Assembly: GCA_013811975.1 (NCBI GenBank)
Contig: JACCUF010000301.1
Coordinates: 1 to 22,622 of the forward strand
Source: Geodermatophilaceae bacterium
Lineage (GTDB): Bacteria > Actinomycetota > Actinomycetes > Mycobacteriales > Geodermatophilaceae
Direction: 5' to 3'
DNA: 22,622 nt
Shown here: positions 1 to 7,669 of the stretch, piece after piece
Layout of the letters: the number at the start of each line of letters is the position of its first letter
How positions within the stretch are numbered: the first letter of the stretch is position 1
Made by a program: the position numbers and the translations under genes
Notes under the pieces: model-generated
What the model was told of the DNA's origin: nothing
Database searches by the model: none
Seen by the model: only the letters and a program-made list of their open reading frames with translations

Positions 1-1197
1 CTTGTACGTCGATCCGGCCCCAGCCGAAGCCACAGTTGGGAGATTCACCGTCGTCTGCCGCGGGTCGGCGGTGTCTGCGCCGTAAATCCGGTTCACCGAC
101 AGCGCGCGCACCTTTCCGGTACCCGGCTCCTGCAACGTGAAAACGCCAGCAACGGAGTCTTCCATGGCAAGGGTGTTGAGCACCGCCTGGTCGCCGGCTG
201 CCTGGGCCCCGATATCGACTGTGCTCACGATCTTCAGGGAGCCCTGTTTGAGCAGGTCGGGGGGTACTTGCAGGGTGTCGAGCAGATACTTCTCGAGGAA
301 GTCACAGAAGAATCCGCCGATGGTGGCCTCCAGGCAACCGCGCGGAGGGTCGGCCCCGGTGATCAGCGTTATGGGGGTGACGCGGGCCGCCTCAGCATCG
401 GCCGCCGTCACGAAGCCAGCGGACTCCATCCGATCCAGGACGATGTCGCGGCGGGTGGTGGCGGCTTCCAGGTCGACAAGCGGATCAAAACTCGACGGGC
501 TCTGCACCAGGCCCGCGAGCAGAGCGGCCTCGGGCAGCGTCAGGTTCACGATGGACTTACCGAAGTAGACCCACGCTGCGGCAGCGATGCCGTACGCACC
601 CTGTCCGAAGTAGGCGATGTTGAGGTAGCGGGTGAGGATCTCGTCCTTGCTGAGTTCCTCCTCGACAGCCAGCGCCAGGCGGGCCTCGCGCAGTTTGCGG
701 GCCACGCTCTGCTCGGTCGCCGCCTGCCGATCCTCTTGGCTGTCGGAGGCCTCGAGCAGGGTCAGCTTGACGAGCTGCTGGGTGATGGTCGAGGCGCCCT
801 CTTGGACTGAGCCTGCCGCCGCGTTCGTCACCAGCGCTCTTAGCACGCCCTGCACGTCAAGCCCGTTGTGTTGATAGAACCGCACGTCCTCCGTCGCGAC
901 GATGGCCCGTTGCATGACCTCGGGAATCTCCTCGATGGTCACCGGTACGCGGTAGAAGTCGTAGAAGTAGGTCAGCGGTGTCACGCCATCGGAGGCCAGC
1001 ACCGTCGTGATGCCTGCGGGAGGAGCGTCGCTTAGCTCCTCGGGGACCTGTTCGAGCAGAGTCGTGGCGTTGCGGGCAGCGATTCCTGGCCCACCGATCC
1101 AAGGCAGCAGCAGCCCTGCCATCACCGCGCCGGACAGCATGATGGCGAGCACCAGTTGAGCTGCGGCACCCATCCGGCGCTTGGCTGATTCCGACAT
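1..1197 (-). CDS. ponA2: Class A penicillin-binding protein, N-terminal part (cut by window edge)
   Basis: This is a bifunctional peptidoglycan synthase, of which 399 residues are visible before the frame runs off the left edge. Residues 11-35 form a single membrane anchor. The GT51 glycosyltransferase domain follows, with the EDVRFYQHNG motif (probable catalytic Glu103), EGASTITQQLVK (133-144) and YLNIAYFGQGAYG (191-203). The last four residues are STYK (396-399), the SxxK motif of the transpeptidase, so the catalytic Ser396 is just inside the window and most of the transpeptidase domain is missing. ATG at 1197 is the start that gives a short cytoplasmic N terminus before the anchor. It lies 11 nt downstream of the ArsA-type gene, so the three genes are probably one operon. 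The ponA2 name rests on gene order. The class is certain; the subtype is likely. Confidence 0.9.
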   Translation of the reverse strand, partial: MSESAKRRMGAAAQLVLAIMLSGAVMAGLLLPWIGGPGIAARNATTLLEQVPEELSDAPPAGITTVLASDGVTPLTYFYDFYRVPVTIEEIPEVMQRAIVATEDVRFYQHNGLDVQGVLRALVTNAAAGSVQEGASTITQQLVKLTLLEASDSQEDRQAATEQSVARKLREARLALAVEEELSKDEILTRYLNIAYFGQGAYGIAAAAWVYFGKSIVNLTLPEAALLAGLVQSPSSFDPLVDLEAATTRRDIVLDRMESAGFVTAADAEAARVTPITLITGADPPRGCLEATIGGFFCDFLEKYLLDTLQVPPDLLKQGSLKIVSTVDIGAQAAGDQAVLNTLAMEDSVAGVFTLQEPGTGKVRALSVNRIYGADTADPRQTTVNLPTVASAGAGSTYK

Positions 1198-1208
1198 TTC
1201 TGGGAAGT

Positions 1209-2471
1209 TTACGCAGTCGGCCTGGAAGATGCCCGTCTCGCGGGTGTCTTCCTCGGACGCCGGGCGGTTACCGGGGCGGTGAGGTGGTCGCCGATCTCGC
1301 GCAGCGCAGTCAGGTCATGCACGTCCTGCGCGGCGGCCGGTACCGGTCGTACCGGCACGTCCGGGTGGGCACTGGCGAACCGGCGGGCCAACCGCTGTTC
1401 CTGTGCGTCGGTCCGCATCCGCTCGGCGTGGATTCGCAGCAGGGATGCAACAACCACGTCGGTACGGCTGGACGCGAGATTCTCCGCCGCACCCTCGGCT
1501 CGGCCGGCCGACAAGGCAGGAACGGTGCTCGGGTGTACGCGGTTGAGGACCAACCCGGCCAGTGGCATCTGGTCAGTGGAAAGGCGGTCCACGAAGTAGG
1601 AGGCCTCACGAAGCGCATCCGGCTCTGGTGCGGCCACGACCAGGAACGCGGTACCGGGCTGGCGAAGCAGGTCGTAGGTGGCCTGGGCTCGTTGCCGGAA
1701 ACCGCCGAACATCGTGTCGAGGGCGCCAACGAAGTGGGAGACGTCCTTGAGCAGCTGGCCACCAAGAATCTTGGCGATGATCCGGCCGAAGATCGCCAGG
1801 CCGGCCCCGACCACCTTCAGGTAGGCCCGGCCGCCGGCCCGGGCGGGAGCGGACAATAGCCGGATCATGGTCCCGTCGAGGAAGCGGCTCATCCGGTGCG
1901 GGGCGTCGAGGAAGTCCAGTGCCGAGCGCGACGGTGGAGTGTCGACGATGATCAGGTCCCACTTACCGGTCTCCCGGAGCTGGCCGAGTTTCTCCATGGC
2001 CATGTACTCCTGCGTCCCTGCGAACGAGGATGAAAGCGCTTGGTAGAAGGGGTTTTCCAGGATCTGCCGAGCCCGGGCTGGTTCTGAGTGCGCCTCGACG
2101 ATCTCGTCGAAGGTGCGTTTCATGTCCAGCATCATCGCCTGCAGATGACCACCGCTGGCCGCGGTCAACTCAGCCGCGGCGGGAACGTCGCGCGGAGTGT
2201 TGTCGAGGTGCTTGAGACCCAGCGACTGGGCGAGTCGTCGCGCCGGGTCGATGGTCATCACCACGACCTGACGTCCTGCCTCTGCTGCAGCGAGGGCCAG
2301 CGCCGCCGATATCGTGGTCTTGCCCACCCCACCGGCGCCACAGCAGACGATGATCCGGGTGCCCGGGTCGGCGATGACCGCAGCCAGGTCAAGAGCCGGC
2401 GAAGTAGCGACCGTACGTGCCCGACTGGGCGATGCCTTGGCCGATCGGCTGACCGAACGGGCGCCACTCAC
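1209..2471 (-). CDS. ArsA/GET3-family ATPase, second of a pair
   Basis: This 420-residue protein belongs to the ArsA/GET3 (anion-transporting or tail-anchor-targeting) P-loop ATPase family. The Walker A motif GAGGVGKTT is at residues 45-53 and the switch II/Walker B-like motif VDTPPS at 176-181. A basic Ala/Arg/Pro-rich tail ends the protein. GTG at 2471 was chosen because it overlaps the stop of the upstream ArsA gene in a 4-bp GTGA. Longer in-frame starts would lie inside that gene and add non-conserved sequence. It is the likely partner of the upstream ATPase, as in the Rv3679-Rv3680 pair of M. tuberculosis, whose products are reported to act together. No ArsB-type arsenite pump or ArsR is nearby, so arsenic export is not implied. 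The substrate is unknown. Confidence 0.9.
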   Translation of the reverse strand: MSGARSVSRSAKASPSRARTVATSPALDLAAVIADPGTRIIVCCGAGGVGKTTISAALALAAAEAGRQVVVMTIDPARRLAQSLGLKHLDNTPRDVPAAAELTAASGGHLQAMMLDMKRTFDEIVEAHSEPARARQILENPFYQALSSSFAGTQEYMAMEKLGQLRETGKWDLIIVDTPPSRSALDFLDAPHRMSRFLDGTMIRLLSAPARAGGRAYLKVVGAGLAIFGRIIAKILGGQLLKDVSHFVGALDTMFGGFRQRAQATYDLLRQPGTAFLVVAAPEPDALREASYFVDRLSTDQMPLAGLVLNRVHPSTVPALSAGRAEGAAENLASSRTDVVVASLLRIHAERMRTDAQEQRLARRFASAHPDVPVRPVPAAAQDVHDLTALREIGDHLTAPVTARRPRKTPARRASSRPTA

Positions 2472-3451
2472 TTGATGCCTGACTGGGTGAGGCTGTCGGC
2501 CAGCTCGTAGAGCGATCCGGTGTCGATCGGTCCTGGGAGGTCGGGCAGTTCGTAGGTCAACCGTTTCAGTTCGGCGACCCTGGCCCGACAGGCAAGCTGT
2601 CCCTGCCAACCCTGAGCGTGATCGCCGGCCTCGAGCAGCAGTGGTCCGACCAGCGACTCCCCGTCGAGCCCGACCTTGCTCAAGGTGGCGGCGATCGCGG
2701 TTGAGTCGAGGCGCCCGCTGGCTGCTCTTGCCATGGCGTTCAGCGGGAGCAGCGGTTGACGGGCCATGTTCACGATGATGGAGCCCACTGGGAGACCGAT
2801 CGCCCGCAGCTCGGCGATCGCGTCCGCGGTCTCCTGGACCGGCATGTCCTCGAGCACGGTGACGATGTGGATAGCCGTCTGCGAGGAACGCAGGACCGCC
2901 ATCACCCCATCGCTCTGGGTCTTGATCGGCCCGCCCTTGGCCAATCCCGCCACGTGTTCGGTGACCGACAGGAATCGGACAATCCGGCCGGTCGGCGGCG
3001 CGTCGACGACGACGGCGTCATACGCGCGGGCGCCCTTCACCTGCCGGGTCACGGCCTCCTTGATCTTGCCGGTCAACAGGACGTCGCGCAGCCCTGGGGC
3101 GATGGCGGTAGCGAAGTCCACCGCTCCCATCCTGCGTAGTGCTCGTCCGGCGCGTTTCAGGTTGTAGAACATCTCTAGGTACTCCAACAGCGCGGCCTCG
3201 ACGTCGATCGCGAGCGCACGGACCTCGCCGCCACCGCGAGCCACGGCTACCCGGCGCTCCTCGTACGGCAAGGGCGGGGTGTCGAACAACTGCGCGATGC
3301 CTTGCCGCTCCTCCACCTCGACCAGAAGCACCCGCCGCCCGCCACTGGCCATGCTGAGCGCCAACGCTGCAGCGACGGTTGTCTTGCCCGTCCCGCCCTT
3401 GCCGGTTACGACATGCAGTCGTGCCGCCGGCCAGGCCGGTGAGGTGGGCAT
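2468..3451 (-). CDS. ArsA/GET3-family ATPase, first of a pair
   Basis: A 327-residue P-loop ATPase with Walker A GKGGTGKTT at residues 17-25, carrying the N-terminal signature Lys18 as well as the P-loop lysine, and a VDAPPTGR switch motif near residue 148. It is shorter than its partner and likely pairs with it as a heteromer (inference from adjacency and the 4-bp overlap). ATG at 3451 was chosen over upstream in-frame codons because the GKGGTGKT motif then sits at the usual distance from the N terminus and a TACCCT hexamer lies exactly 6 nt upstream, the layout of a leaderless actinobacterial mRNA. It is the first gene of the leftward operon with the second ATPase and the PBP. Confidence 0.9.
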   Translation of the reverse strand: MPTSPAWPAARLHVVTGKGGTGKTTVAAALALSMASGGRRVLLVEVEERQGIAQLFDTPPLPYEERRVAVARGGGEVRALAIDVEAALLEYLEMFYNLKRAGRALRRMGAVDFATAIAPGLRDVLLTGKIKEAVTRQVKGARAYDAVVVDAPPTGRIVRFLSVTEHVAGLAKGGPIKTQSDGVMAVLRSSQTAIHIVTVLEDMPVQETADAIAELRAIGLPVGSIIVNMARQPLLPLNAMARAASGRLDSTAIAATLSKVGLDGESLVGPLLLEAGDHAQGWQGQLACRARVAELKRLTYELPDLPGPIDTGSLYELADSLTQSGIK

Positions 3452-3457
3452 GACTTC

Positions 3458-3463
3458 AGGGTA
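3458..3463 (-). promoter_or_regulatory. Predicted -10 element of the ArsA-PBP operon (leaderless)
   Basis: TACCCT (TANNNT consensus) on the minus strand is separated from the ATG at 3451 by 6 nt, so transcription would begin at or next to the start codon. No clear -35 is visible. No Shine-Dalgarno sequence precedes the ATG, which agrees with a leaderless transcript. Confidence 0.55.
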
Positions 3464-3538
3464 AGCAGCTTGTGATCGGCGTGCCCACCGTGGTGCTCGT
3501 GGTGAGCGGGGTCGCGGGTCGCCGTGCAGCCGGTGGGC

Positions 3539-3544
3539 TAGCGT
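3539..3544 (+). promoter_or_regulatory. Predicted -10 element of the DUF4177-RidA-Nudix operon (leaderless)
   Basis: TAGCGT (TANNNT) is followed by 7 nt and then the ATG at 3552. No Shine-Dalgarno sequence is present. It is divergent from the TACCCT element at 3458-3463, so both operons fire from a 100-bp shared region (3452-3551). Confidence 0.55.
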
Positions 3545-3551
3545 CCGGGTC

Positions 3552-3713
3552 ATGCAGAAATGGGAGTACGCCACGGTCCCGCTGCTCGTCCACGTGACGA
3601 AGCAGATCCTCGACACCTGGGGAGAGGACGGCTGGGAACTGGTCGCTGTCATCCCGGGTGCCAACGCCGAACAGCTGGTCGCCTACCTGAAGCGGCCCCT
3701 GGCCGGGTCATGA
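3552..3713 (+). CDS. Small DUF4177 protein
   Basis: A 53-residue protein starting MQKWEYATVPLL and containing WGEDGWELVAVIPG, the typical DUF4177 pattern (KWEY near the N terminus, then G-W-E-L-V). The function of the family is unknown. It has no signal or membrane segment and is predicted cytoplasmic. It has the same position next to RidA as the short Rv3678A-type gene in mycobacteria. Its TGA overlaps the next ATG in an ATGA, so it is translationally coupled to the RidA-family gene. The start is set by the first ATG behind a leaderless-type -10 element. Confidence 0.85.
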   Translation: MQKWEYATVPLLVHVTKQILDTWGEDGWELVAVIPGANAEQLVAYLKRPLAGS

Positions 3714-4222
3714 CCGGCGCCAAGGCGCGCCTGGCCGAACTGGGCATCACTCTGCCGGCGGTCGCGGCTCCGGTGGCTGCCTACGTTCCGGCGGTCCAGA
3801 CCGGACCGCTCGTCTACACCTCCGGTCAGCTTCCGTTCGTCGATGGCGCCTTGCCGCGGGTCGGGAAGGTCGGGGACGGGGTCAGTGCCGACGAAGCGGT
3901 CGCGGATGCTCGACAATGCGCCTTGAACGCGCTCGCCGCGATCGATGCACTGGTCGGTCTCGACGCGGTTACCCGGATCGTGAAGGTGGTCGGATTCGTC
4001 GCCAGCGCACCCGGTTTCACCGGTCAGCCCGGCGTGGTCAATGGGGCCAGCGAGCTGTTCGGCGAGGTCTTCGGAGACGCTGGAGTGCATGCCCGCAGCG
4101 CCGTGGGAGTGGCCGAGTTGCCGCTGGGCGCCCCGGTCGAGGTCGAAGTGATCGCCGAGATCGCCGCCGCCGGGCCGACGATCAGGCTGGCCGGTCCAGG
4201 TCAGCCGGGCATCCGCGCCTGA
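3710..4222 (+). CDS. RidA (YjgF/YER057c/UK114) family protein
   Basis: A 170-residue RidA-family protein. Members with the conserved arginine hydrolyse reactive enamine/imine intermediates formed by PLP enzymes. The family pattern is visible as LVYTSGQLPFVDG (34-46), the NALAAIDA helix, and HARSAVGVAELPLGAPVEVEVIAE (127-150). Arg129 matches the substrate-binding arginine (E. coli RidA Arg105) and Glu145 the acidic partner. At about 170 residues it is longer than the 130-residue archetype, like other actinobacterial members in this position. It overlaps the DUF4177 gene by 4 bp and precedes the Nudix gene. Substrate is not predictable; this subgroup is not necessarily an enamine deaminase. Confidence 0.88.
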   Translation: MTGAKARLAELGITLPAVAAPVAAYVPAVQTGPLVYTSGQLPFVDGALPRVGKVGDGVSADEAVADARQCALNALAAIDALVGLDAVTRIVKVVGFVASAPGFTGQPGVVNGASELFGEVFGDAGVHARSAVGVAELPLGAPVEVEVIAEIAAAGPTIRLAGPGQPGIRA

Positions 4223-4257
4223 CGGTCGCGACGCCACCGGTGACCCGAGAGCCCGAA

Positions 4258-5082
4258 GTGCCCACTGGCATGGGCGGAGCTACCCCTGCGGTCGCTCGAC
4301 AGGCAGCCACGGTGCTGCTTCTTCGGGACAGTCGGAGCGGCCTGGAGGTTTACCTACTGCGACGAGTCCGTGGGATGCCCTTCGCCGGGGGAATGACGGC
4401 CTATCCCGGTGGGGGAGTGGATGTTCGGGACGCCGACGCTGATCTTTCCTGGACCGGACCCGATCCCGCGCAGTGGGCGGCGAGCTTCCACTGTGATGAG
4501 CGGCTGGCCCGCGAACTGGTCTGTGCGGCCGTACGGGAGACGTTCGAGGAGTCCGGTGTCCTGCTGGCCTCTCCCACCGACGGTTCGCCGTTGGATGCAG
4601 CCTCGCCTGAATGGGAGGCCGACCGGCTTGCTCTGATGGCACGGGAGCGATCGCTGTCCGAGGTCTTCGCCACCCATGAGGTGACCCTGCGTGCTGATCT
4701 GCTCCGGCCCTGGGCGCACTGGATCACCCCGGAGGCCGAACCCAGGCGCTATGACACGAAGTTCTTCGCCGCGGCCGTACCGGCAGGTCAGGAACCACGC
4801 GATGTATCCGGGGAAGCCGACGAAGCCGCCTGGGTACGCGTCGTGGATGCGCTGGCCGAGAACAAGCAGGGGACCCGGATGATGCTGCCTCCTACGTTGG
4901 TCACGCTCACCGACCTCGTCGGACACGCCACGGTCGCCGATGTCCTCGAAGCCGCCCCCAAGCAGCCGTTGACTCCGGTCGTGCCGCGGCTGCTCGTTCG
5001 GGACGGGGCGGAGTACGTCGAGATGCCCGACGGCAGCCTGGTGAAGACGCCGATCCGGCTGGGTCCCGGCGGCGCCCGCTGA
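4258..5082 (+). CDS. Nudix hydrolase with a split Nudix box
   Basis: A 274-residue protein of the larger Nudix type. From this start, YPGGGVDV is at 49-56 and RETFEESG at 93-100. The residues between the glycines and the REx2EExG core are interrupted by an insertion of roughly 30 residues, as in NUDT19-like proteins, so the canonical GX5E spacing is not kept. The metal-binding REx2EE core is intact, so activity on a diphosphate-linked substrate is likely; the substrate is unknown. GTG at 4258 has GAGAG 6 nt upstream. GTG 4240 and ATG 4270 are in-frame alternatives, and the first conserved residues begin after all three. It sits 35 nt after ridA and converges with crp. Confidence 0.85.
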   Translation: MPTGMGGATPAVARQAATVLLLRDSRSGLEVYLLRRVRGMPFAGGMTAYPGGGVDVRDADADLSWTGPDPAQWAASFHCDERLARELVCAAVRETFEESGVLLASPTDGSPLDAASPEWEADRLALMARERSLSEVFATHEVTLRADLLRPWAHWITPEAEPRRYDTKFFAAAVPAGQEPRDVSGEADEAAWVRVVDALAENKQGTRMMLPPTLVTLTDLVGHATVADVLEAAPKQPLTPVVPRLLVRDGAEYVEMPDGSLVKTPIRLGPGGAR

Positions 5083-5102
5083 GCGACGAAATCGGGGTCG
5101 CT
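5082..5102. terminator. Weak hairpin between convergent Nudix and crp genes
   Basis: AGCGAC and GTCGCT form a 6-bp stem with a 9-nt loop in the 42-nt gap between the two convergent stops. There is no U-tract. A direct repeat of GAAATCGG also lies here. It may be a weak terminator for either direction, but the call is uncertain. Confidence 0.25.
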
Positions 5103-5124
5103 GCGGAAATCGGTCGAGCAGAAG

Positions 5125-5802
5125 TCAGCGGGCTCGACGGCGGAGGCGATCCTCGTCGAGTACCAGCACGGTCTTGCCCTCCAGCCGAAGCCAGTCCCGA
5201 TGGGCGAAGTCGGCCAGAGCCTTATTGACCGTTTCCCGAGAAGCGCCGACCAGCTGGGCCAGCTCTTCCTGGGTCAGGTCATGCGTGACGCGCAGCAGTC
5301 CGGTGTCGTCGCGGGTACCGAACCGGTCAGCCATCCCCAGCAGGGACTTGGCCACCCGGCCGGGCACGTCGGTGAAGATCAGGTCGGCCACCGTGTCGTT
5401 GGTACGGCGCAGGCGCCGGGCCAGAACCCGCAGCAGCTGTACGCCGATCTCCGGATGGGCATCGATCCATGGCAGCAGCGCCTGCTGCGACATCTTGGCC
5501 AGCGAGACATCGGTCAGCGCCGTGGCCGTCGCGGTGCGGGGACCGGGATCGAAGATCGACAGCTCTCCGAACTGGTCGGACGGGCCCATGACCGACAGCA
5601 CGTTCTCACGGCCATCTGGTGCCCGACGGACGATCTTGACCTTCCCGTCCAGGATGATGAACAAGCTGTCTCCCGGCTCGCCTTCGGCGAACACGGTGCT
5701 ACCCCGGGGCAAGTCAAGCTGCTCCAGCGCCGCGGCCACGGGTTCGGCCGCTTCGGCCGAGACTCCCTGGAAAACGCCGGACCGCGCCAGCACGTCGTTC
5801 AC
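5125..5802 (-). CDS. crp: CRP/FNR-family cAMP-responsive regulator
   Basis: A 225-residue transcription factor, the same length class as mycobacterial Crp (Rv3676). An N-terminal cyclic-nucleotide-binding domain has the phosphate-binding cassette FGELSIFDPGPRTA (78-91) with Glu80, Arg89 and Thr90. A long dimerisation helix LLRVLARRLRRTND follows, then a winged helix-turn-helix (178-198, recognition helix around SRETVNKAL). VPGRVAKSLL and GASRETVNKALADFAHR are nearly invariant in actinobacterial Crp. GTG at 5802 was chosen over the longer TTG at 5826 because GGAGG lies 5 nt upstream and the N terminus (VNDVLARSGVFQGV) then matches the family. It likely controls carbon metabolism and stress genes. 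I found no convincing TGTGA-N6-TCACA site in this window. Confidence 0.95.
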   Translation of the reverse strand: MNDVLARSGVFQGVSAEAAEPVAAALEQLDLPRGSTVFAEGEPGDSLFIILDGKVKIVRRAPDGRENVLSVMGPSDQFGELSIFDPGPRTATATALTDVSLAKMSQQALLPWIDAHPEIGVQLLRVLARRLRRTNDTVADLIFTDVPGRVAKSLLGMADRFGTRDDTGLLRVTHDLTQEELAQLVGASRETVNKALADFAHRDWLRLEGKTVLVLDEDRLRRRAR

Positions 5803-5805
5803 GCG

Positions 5806-5812
5806 CTCCTCC
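5806..5812 (-). promoter_or_regulatory. Shine-Dalgarno site fixing the crp start
   Basis: GGAGGAG on the minus strand; GGAGG is 5 nt from the GTG at 5802. This is the reason for rejecting the upstream TTG at 5826. Confidence 0.7.
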
Positions 5813-5850
5813 ACTCCCCTGGACAACGCCTCGCCGAGGCTGGCGTGAGT

Positions 5851-6165
5851 CTAGGCGTATTCGGGGCCTGGTTTGGCGCCGTGCTCCTCGACGACTGCTG
5901 GCTGCTCGTCGTCGCCGTTTCGCGTTGCGAGTGCAGCGGGCTGCGTTGGTCGACCGCGACGGCGACGGTTGCGCCAGCTCTCCAGCGAGCGGCGTACGCC
6001 GAACCGCCAGAGGTTGTACATATCCTTGCTGCCGGCCTTGTCGAGGAACTCCTCCACGTCGTCGGTACCGGCGACGGCGCGTCGCAGCGGCTCCTCGACC
6101 CGCTCCATGAAGAGGAGAAAGCCGAGGAGGAAGAGGGGAAAGAACACCACCAGCAGGCCGGCCAT
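5851..6165 (-). CDS. Small membrane protein between crp and nth
   Basis: A 104-residue protein with one N-terminal transmembrane helix (about residues 3-20, rich in Leu and Phe) followed by a charged cytoplasmic-type region: ERVEEPLRRAVAGTDDVEEFLDKAGSKD-like, then a basic RNRRRRGR stretch, then an acidic/Pro tail. The function is unknown. A small membrane protein occupies the same position in mycobacteria (Rv3675). It starts at ATG 6165, divergent from nth, and ends 48 nt upstream of the crp start codon on the same strand, so co-transcription with crp is possible. CATACT sits 8 nt upstream of the ATG and may be its -10. Confidence 0.75.
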   Translation of the reverse strand: MAGLLVVFFPLFLLGFLLFMERVEEPLRRAVAGTDDVEEFLDKAGSKDMYNLWRFGVRRSLESWRNRRRRGRPTQPAALATRNGDDEQPAVVEEHGAKPGPEYA

Positions 6166-6214
6166 CGCCGCTCAGTATGCCCACCGCGCAGCCCTGGGTC
6201 TCAACGGCCCGCCG

Positions 6215-6220
6215 TACTGT
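6215..6220 (+). promoter_or_regulatory. Predicted -10 element of the nth-marP operon (leaderless)
   Basis: TACTGT is followed by 7 nt and then GTG 6228. No Shine-Dalgarno sequence precedes this GTG, so a leaderless transcript is likely. This decides the nth start against the upstream ATG at 6177. Confidence 0.55.
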
Positions 6221-6227
6221 CGTCGTT

Positions 6228-7043
6228 GTGGCAAAAGCAGCGGCGCGGCGGCGTCGGATCGCGGCCGAGACCTCGTTGTCGCGGACCCGTCGAGCGCGCC
6301 GGATGAACACCGAGCTTGCCCGCATTCACCCGGACGCGCATTGCGAGTTGGATTTCCGGACTCCGCTCGAGCTGACGGTGGCCACCATCCTGTCCGCCCA
6401 GACCACCGACAAGATGGTCAACTCGGTCACCCCGACTCTGTTCGCGAAGTACCCCAGCGCTGTCGACTACGCCGCTGCCGACGTCTCCGAGATGGAGGTA
6501 CTGCTCAAGCCGACCGGCTTCTTCCGGGTTAAGACGAAGTCCGTGATCGGACTCGGCCAGGCGCTGGTTGCGAGGTACGGCGGCGAAGTGCCGGGCAAGC
6601 TTGCTGATCTCGTCACCCTGCCCGGTGTCGGACGTAAGACGGCAAATGTGGTGCTGGGCAACGCATTCGACATCCCGGGAATCACCGTTGACACACACTT
6701 TCAGCGGCTGGTACGGCGCTGGGCGTGGACGCAGGAGTCCGACCCGGCCAAGATCGAGAACGCCGTCGGCCCCCTGATCCCGCGCAAGGAGTGGACGATC
6801 CTGTCCCACCGGGTGATCTTCCACGGTCGGCGGGTCTGCCACGCGCGCAAGCCGGCGTGCGGAGCCTGCGCGCTCGCCCTGTGGTGCCCTGCCTATGGTG
6901 ACGGGCCAGTGGACCCGGGGGTGGCGGCTACGCTCATCAAAGGCCCGGATGCTGCGGCCCGCGCCAGGGCGGCCGCCTTCGGTCTACCGATCCGCACGCC
7001 CGGCGAGATCGCTGCGCTGGCTGGCGGAGAGCAGTCGGCATGA
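6228..7043 (+). CDS. nth: Endonuclease III (DNA glycosylase/AP lyase)
   Basis: A 271-residue bifunctional DNA glycosylase/AP lyase for oxidised pyrimidines in base-excision repair. The helix-hairpin-helix LPGVGRKTANVVLGNAF carries the catalytic lysine (RKTA). The following TVDTHFQRL carries the catalytic aspartate. The [4Fe-4S] cluster motif C-X6-C-X2-C-X5-C is complete (CHARKPACGACALALWC). The C-terminal extension of about 45 residues past the cluster is typical of actinobacterial Nth. GTG 6228 was chosen because of the TACTGT element 7 nt upstream; ATG 6177 would add a non-conserved N terminus. The stop overlaps the next start in an ATGA. Confidence 0.95.
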   Translation: MAKAAARRRRIAAETSLSRTRRARRMNTELARIHPDAHCELDFRTPLELTVATILSAQTTDKMVNSVTPTLFAKYPSAVDYAAADVSEMEVLLKPTGFFRVKTKSVIGLGQALVARYGGEVPGKLADLVTLPGVGRKTANVVLGNAFDIPGITVDTHFQRLVRRWAWTQESDPAKIENAVGPLIPRKEWTILSHRVIFHGRRVCHARKPACGACALALWCPAYGDGPVDPGVAATLIKGPDAAARARAAAFGLPIRTPGEIAALAGGEQSA

Positions 7044-7669
7044 GTGGCCCGGGCCTGCGGCGAGGAAACCGTGACTTCAGTCAGAGACTGCGCGTCGCGG
7101 GCCTGATCCTGGTGGGGCTCCTGGTGTTGGCTGGATGTGCCTCGGAGGACGGCCTCCCTGGCGGTGGCGGGTCCACGGAAGCACCGGACCTGCCTGACCT
7201 GACCGACTGCCCCGCCCCAACAGGGCAGCCGGCCGTCGGCGAGCAGACGCTTCCGGAGTTGAGTCTTGCGTGCCTGGACGAGGACGGCGGCGTGCTGACG
7301 ATCGGCCAAGCGCCCGGGGTTGCGATGGTGCTCAATCTCTGGGCCAGTTGGTGTGGTCCATGTCGAGAAGAGCTGCCCTATTTCGATGAATTGTCCGCCG
7401 CGGCCGATCCGGGGCAACTGCTGGTGGCCGGTGTGGTGACTCGAGACAGTCCTGGTCTTGCGGCTGAGCTGGCCGTCGACCTCGGTATCGGGTTCCCGAG
7501 TGGGGTTGACGAGAACGGAGACCTCTACGTTGATCAGGGGCTCCGGGGGCTGCCGGGAACATTCTTCGTCAACGCCGACGGCAGCATTGCCCATGCCGAG
7601 CTTGCCCCGATCACGTCGTACGACGACCTCCTGGCCCTTGTCCAAGACCATCTCGGAGTGACCGTGTGA
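7040..7669 (+). CDS. TlpA/ResA-like thioredoxin-fold lipoprotein
   Basis: A 209-residue exported thiol-disulfide oxidoreductase. Residues 18-33 form a signal peptide ending in the lipobox LAGC (lipidated Cys33). The thioredoxin-like domain has LNLWASWCGPCREELPYF with the active-site CGPC at 105-108, and a cis-Pro segment (GLPGTFFVN) near residue 170. It likely acts on the outer face of the membrane as a reductase or in cytochrome c/protein thiol maturation; the direction cannot be read from sequence. Two extra cysteines (57 and 78) precede the active site. Same neighbourhood as Rv3673c. It is coupled by 4-bp overlaps to nth upstream and the CoA-Nudix downstream. Confidence 0.9.
   Translation: MSGPGLRRGNRDFSQRLRVAGLILVGLLVLAGCASEDGLPGGGGSTEAPDLPDLTDCPAPTGQPAVGEQTLPELSLACLDEDGGVLTIGQAPGVAMVLNLWASWCGPCREELPYFDELSAAADPGQLLVAGVVTRDSPGLAAELAVDLGIGFPSGVDENGDLYVDQGLRGLPGTFFVNADGSIAHAELAPITSYDDLLALVQDHLGVTV

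Noticed and set aside
1209..3451. Arsenic resistance operon
   Set aside because: ArsA-fold ATPases only; no ArsB, ArsC, ArsD or ArsR, and the gene context is the conserved envelope locus.
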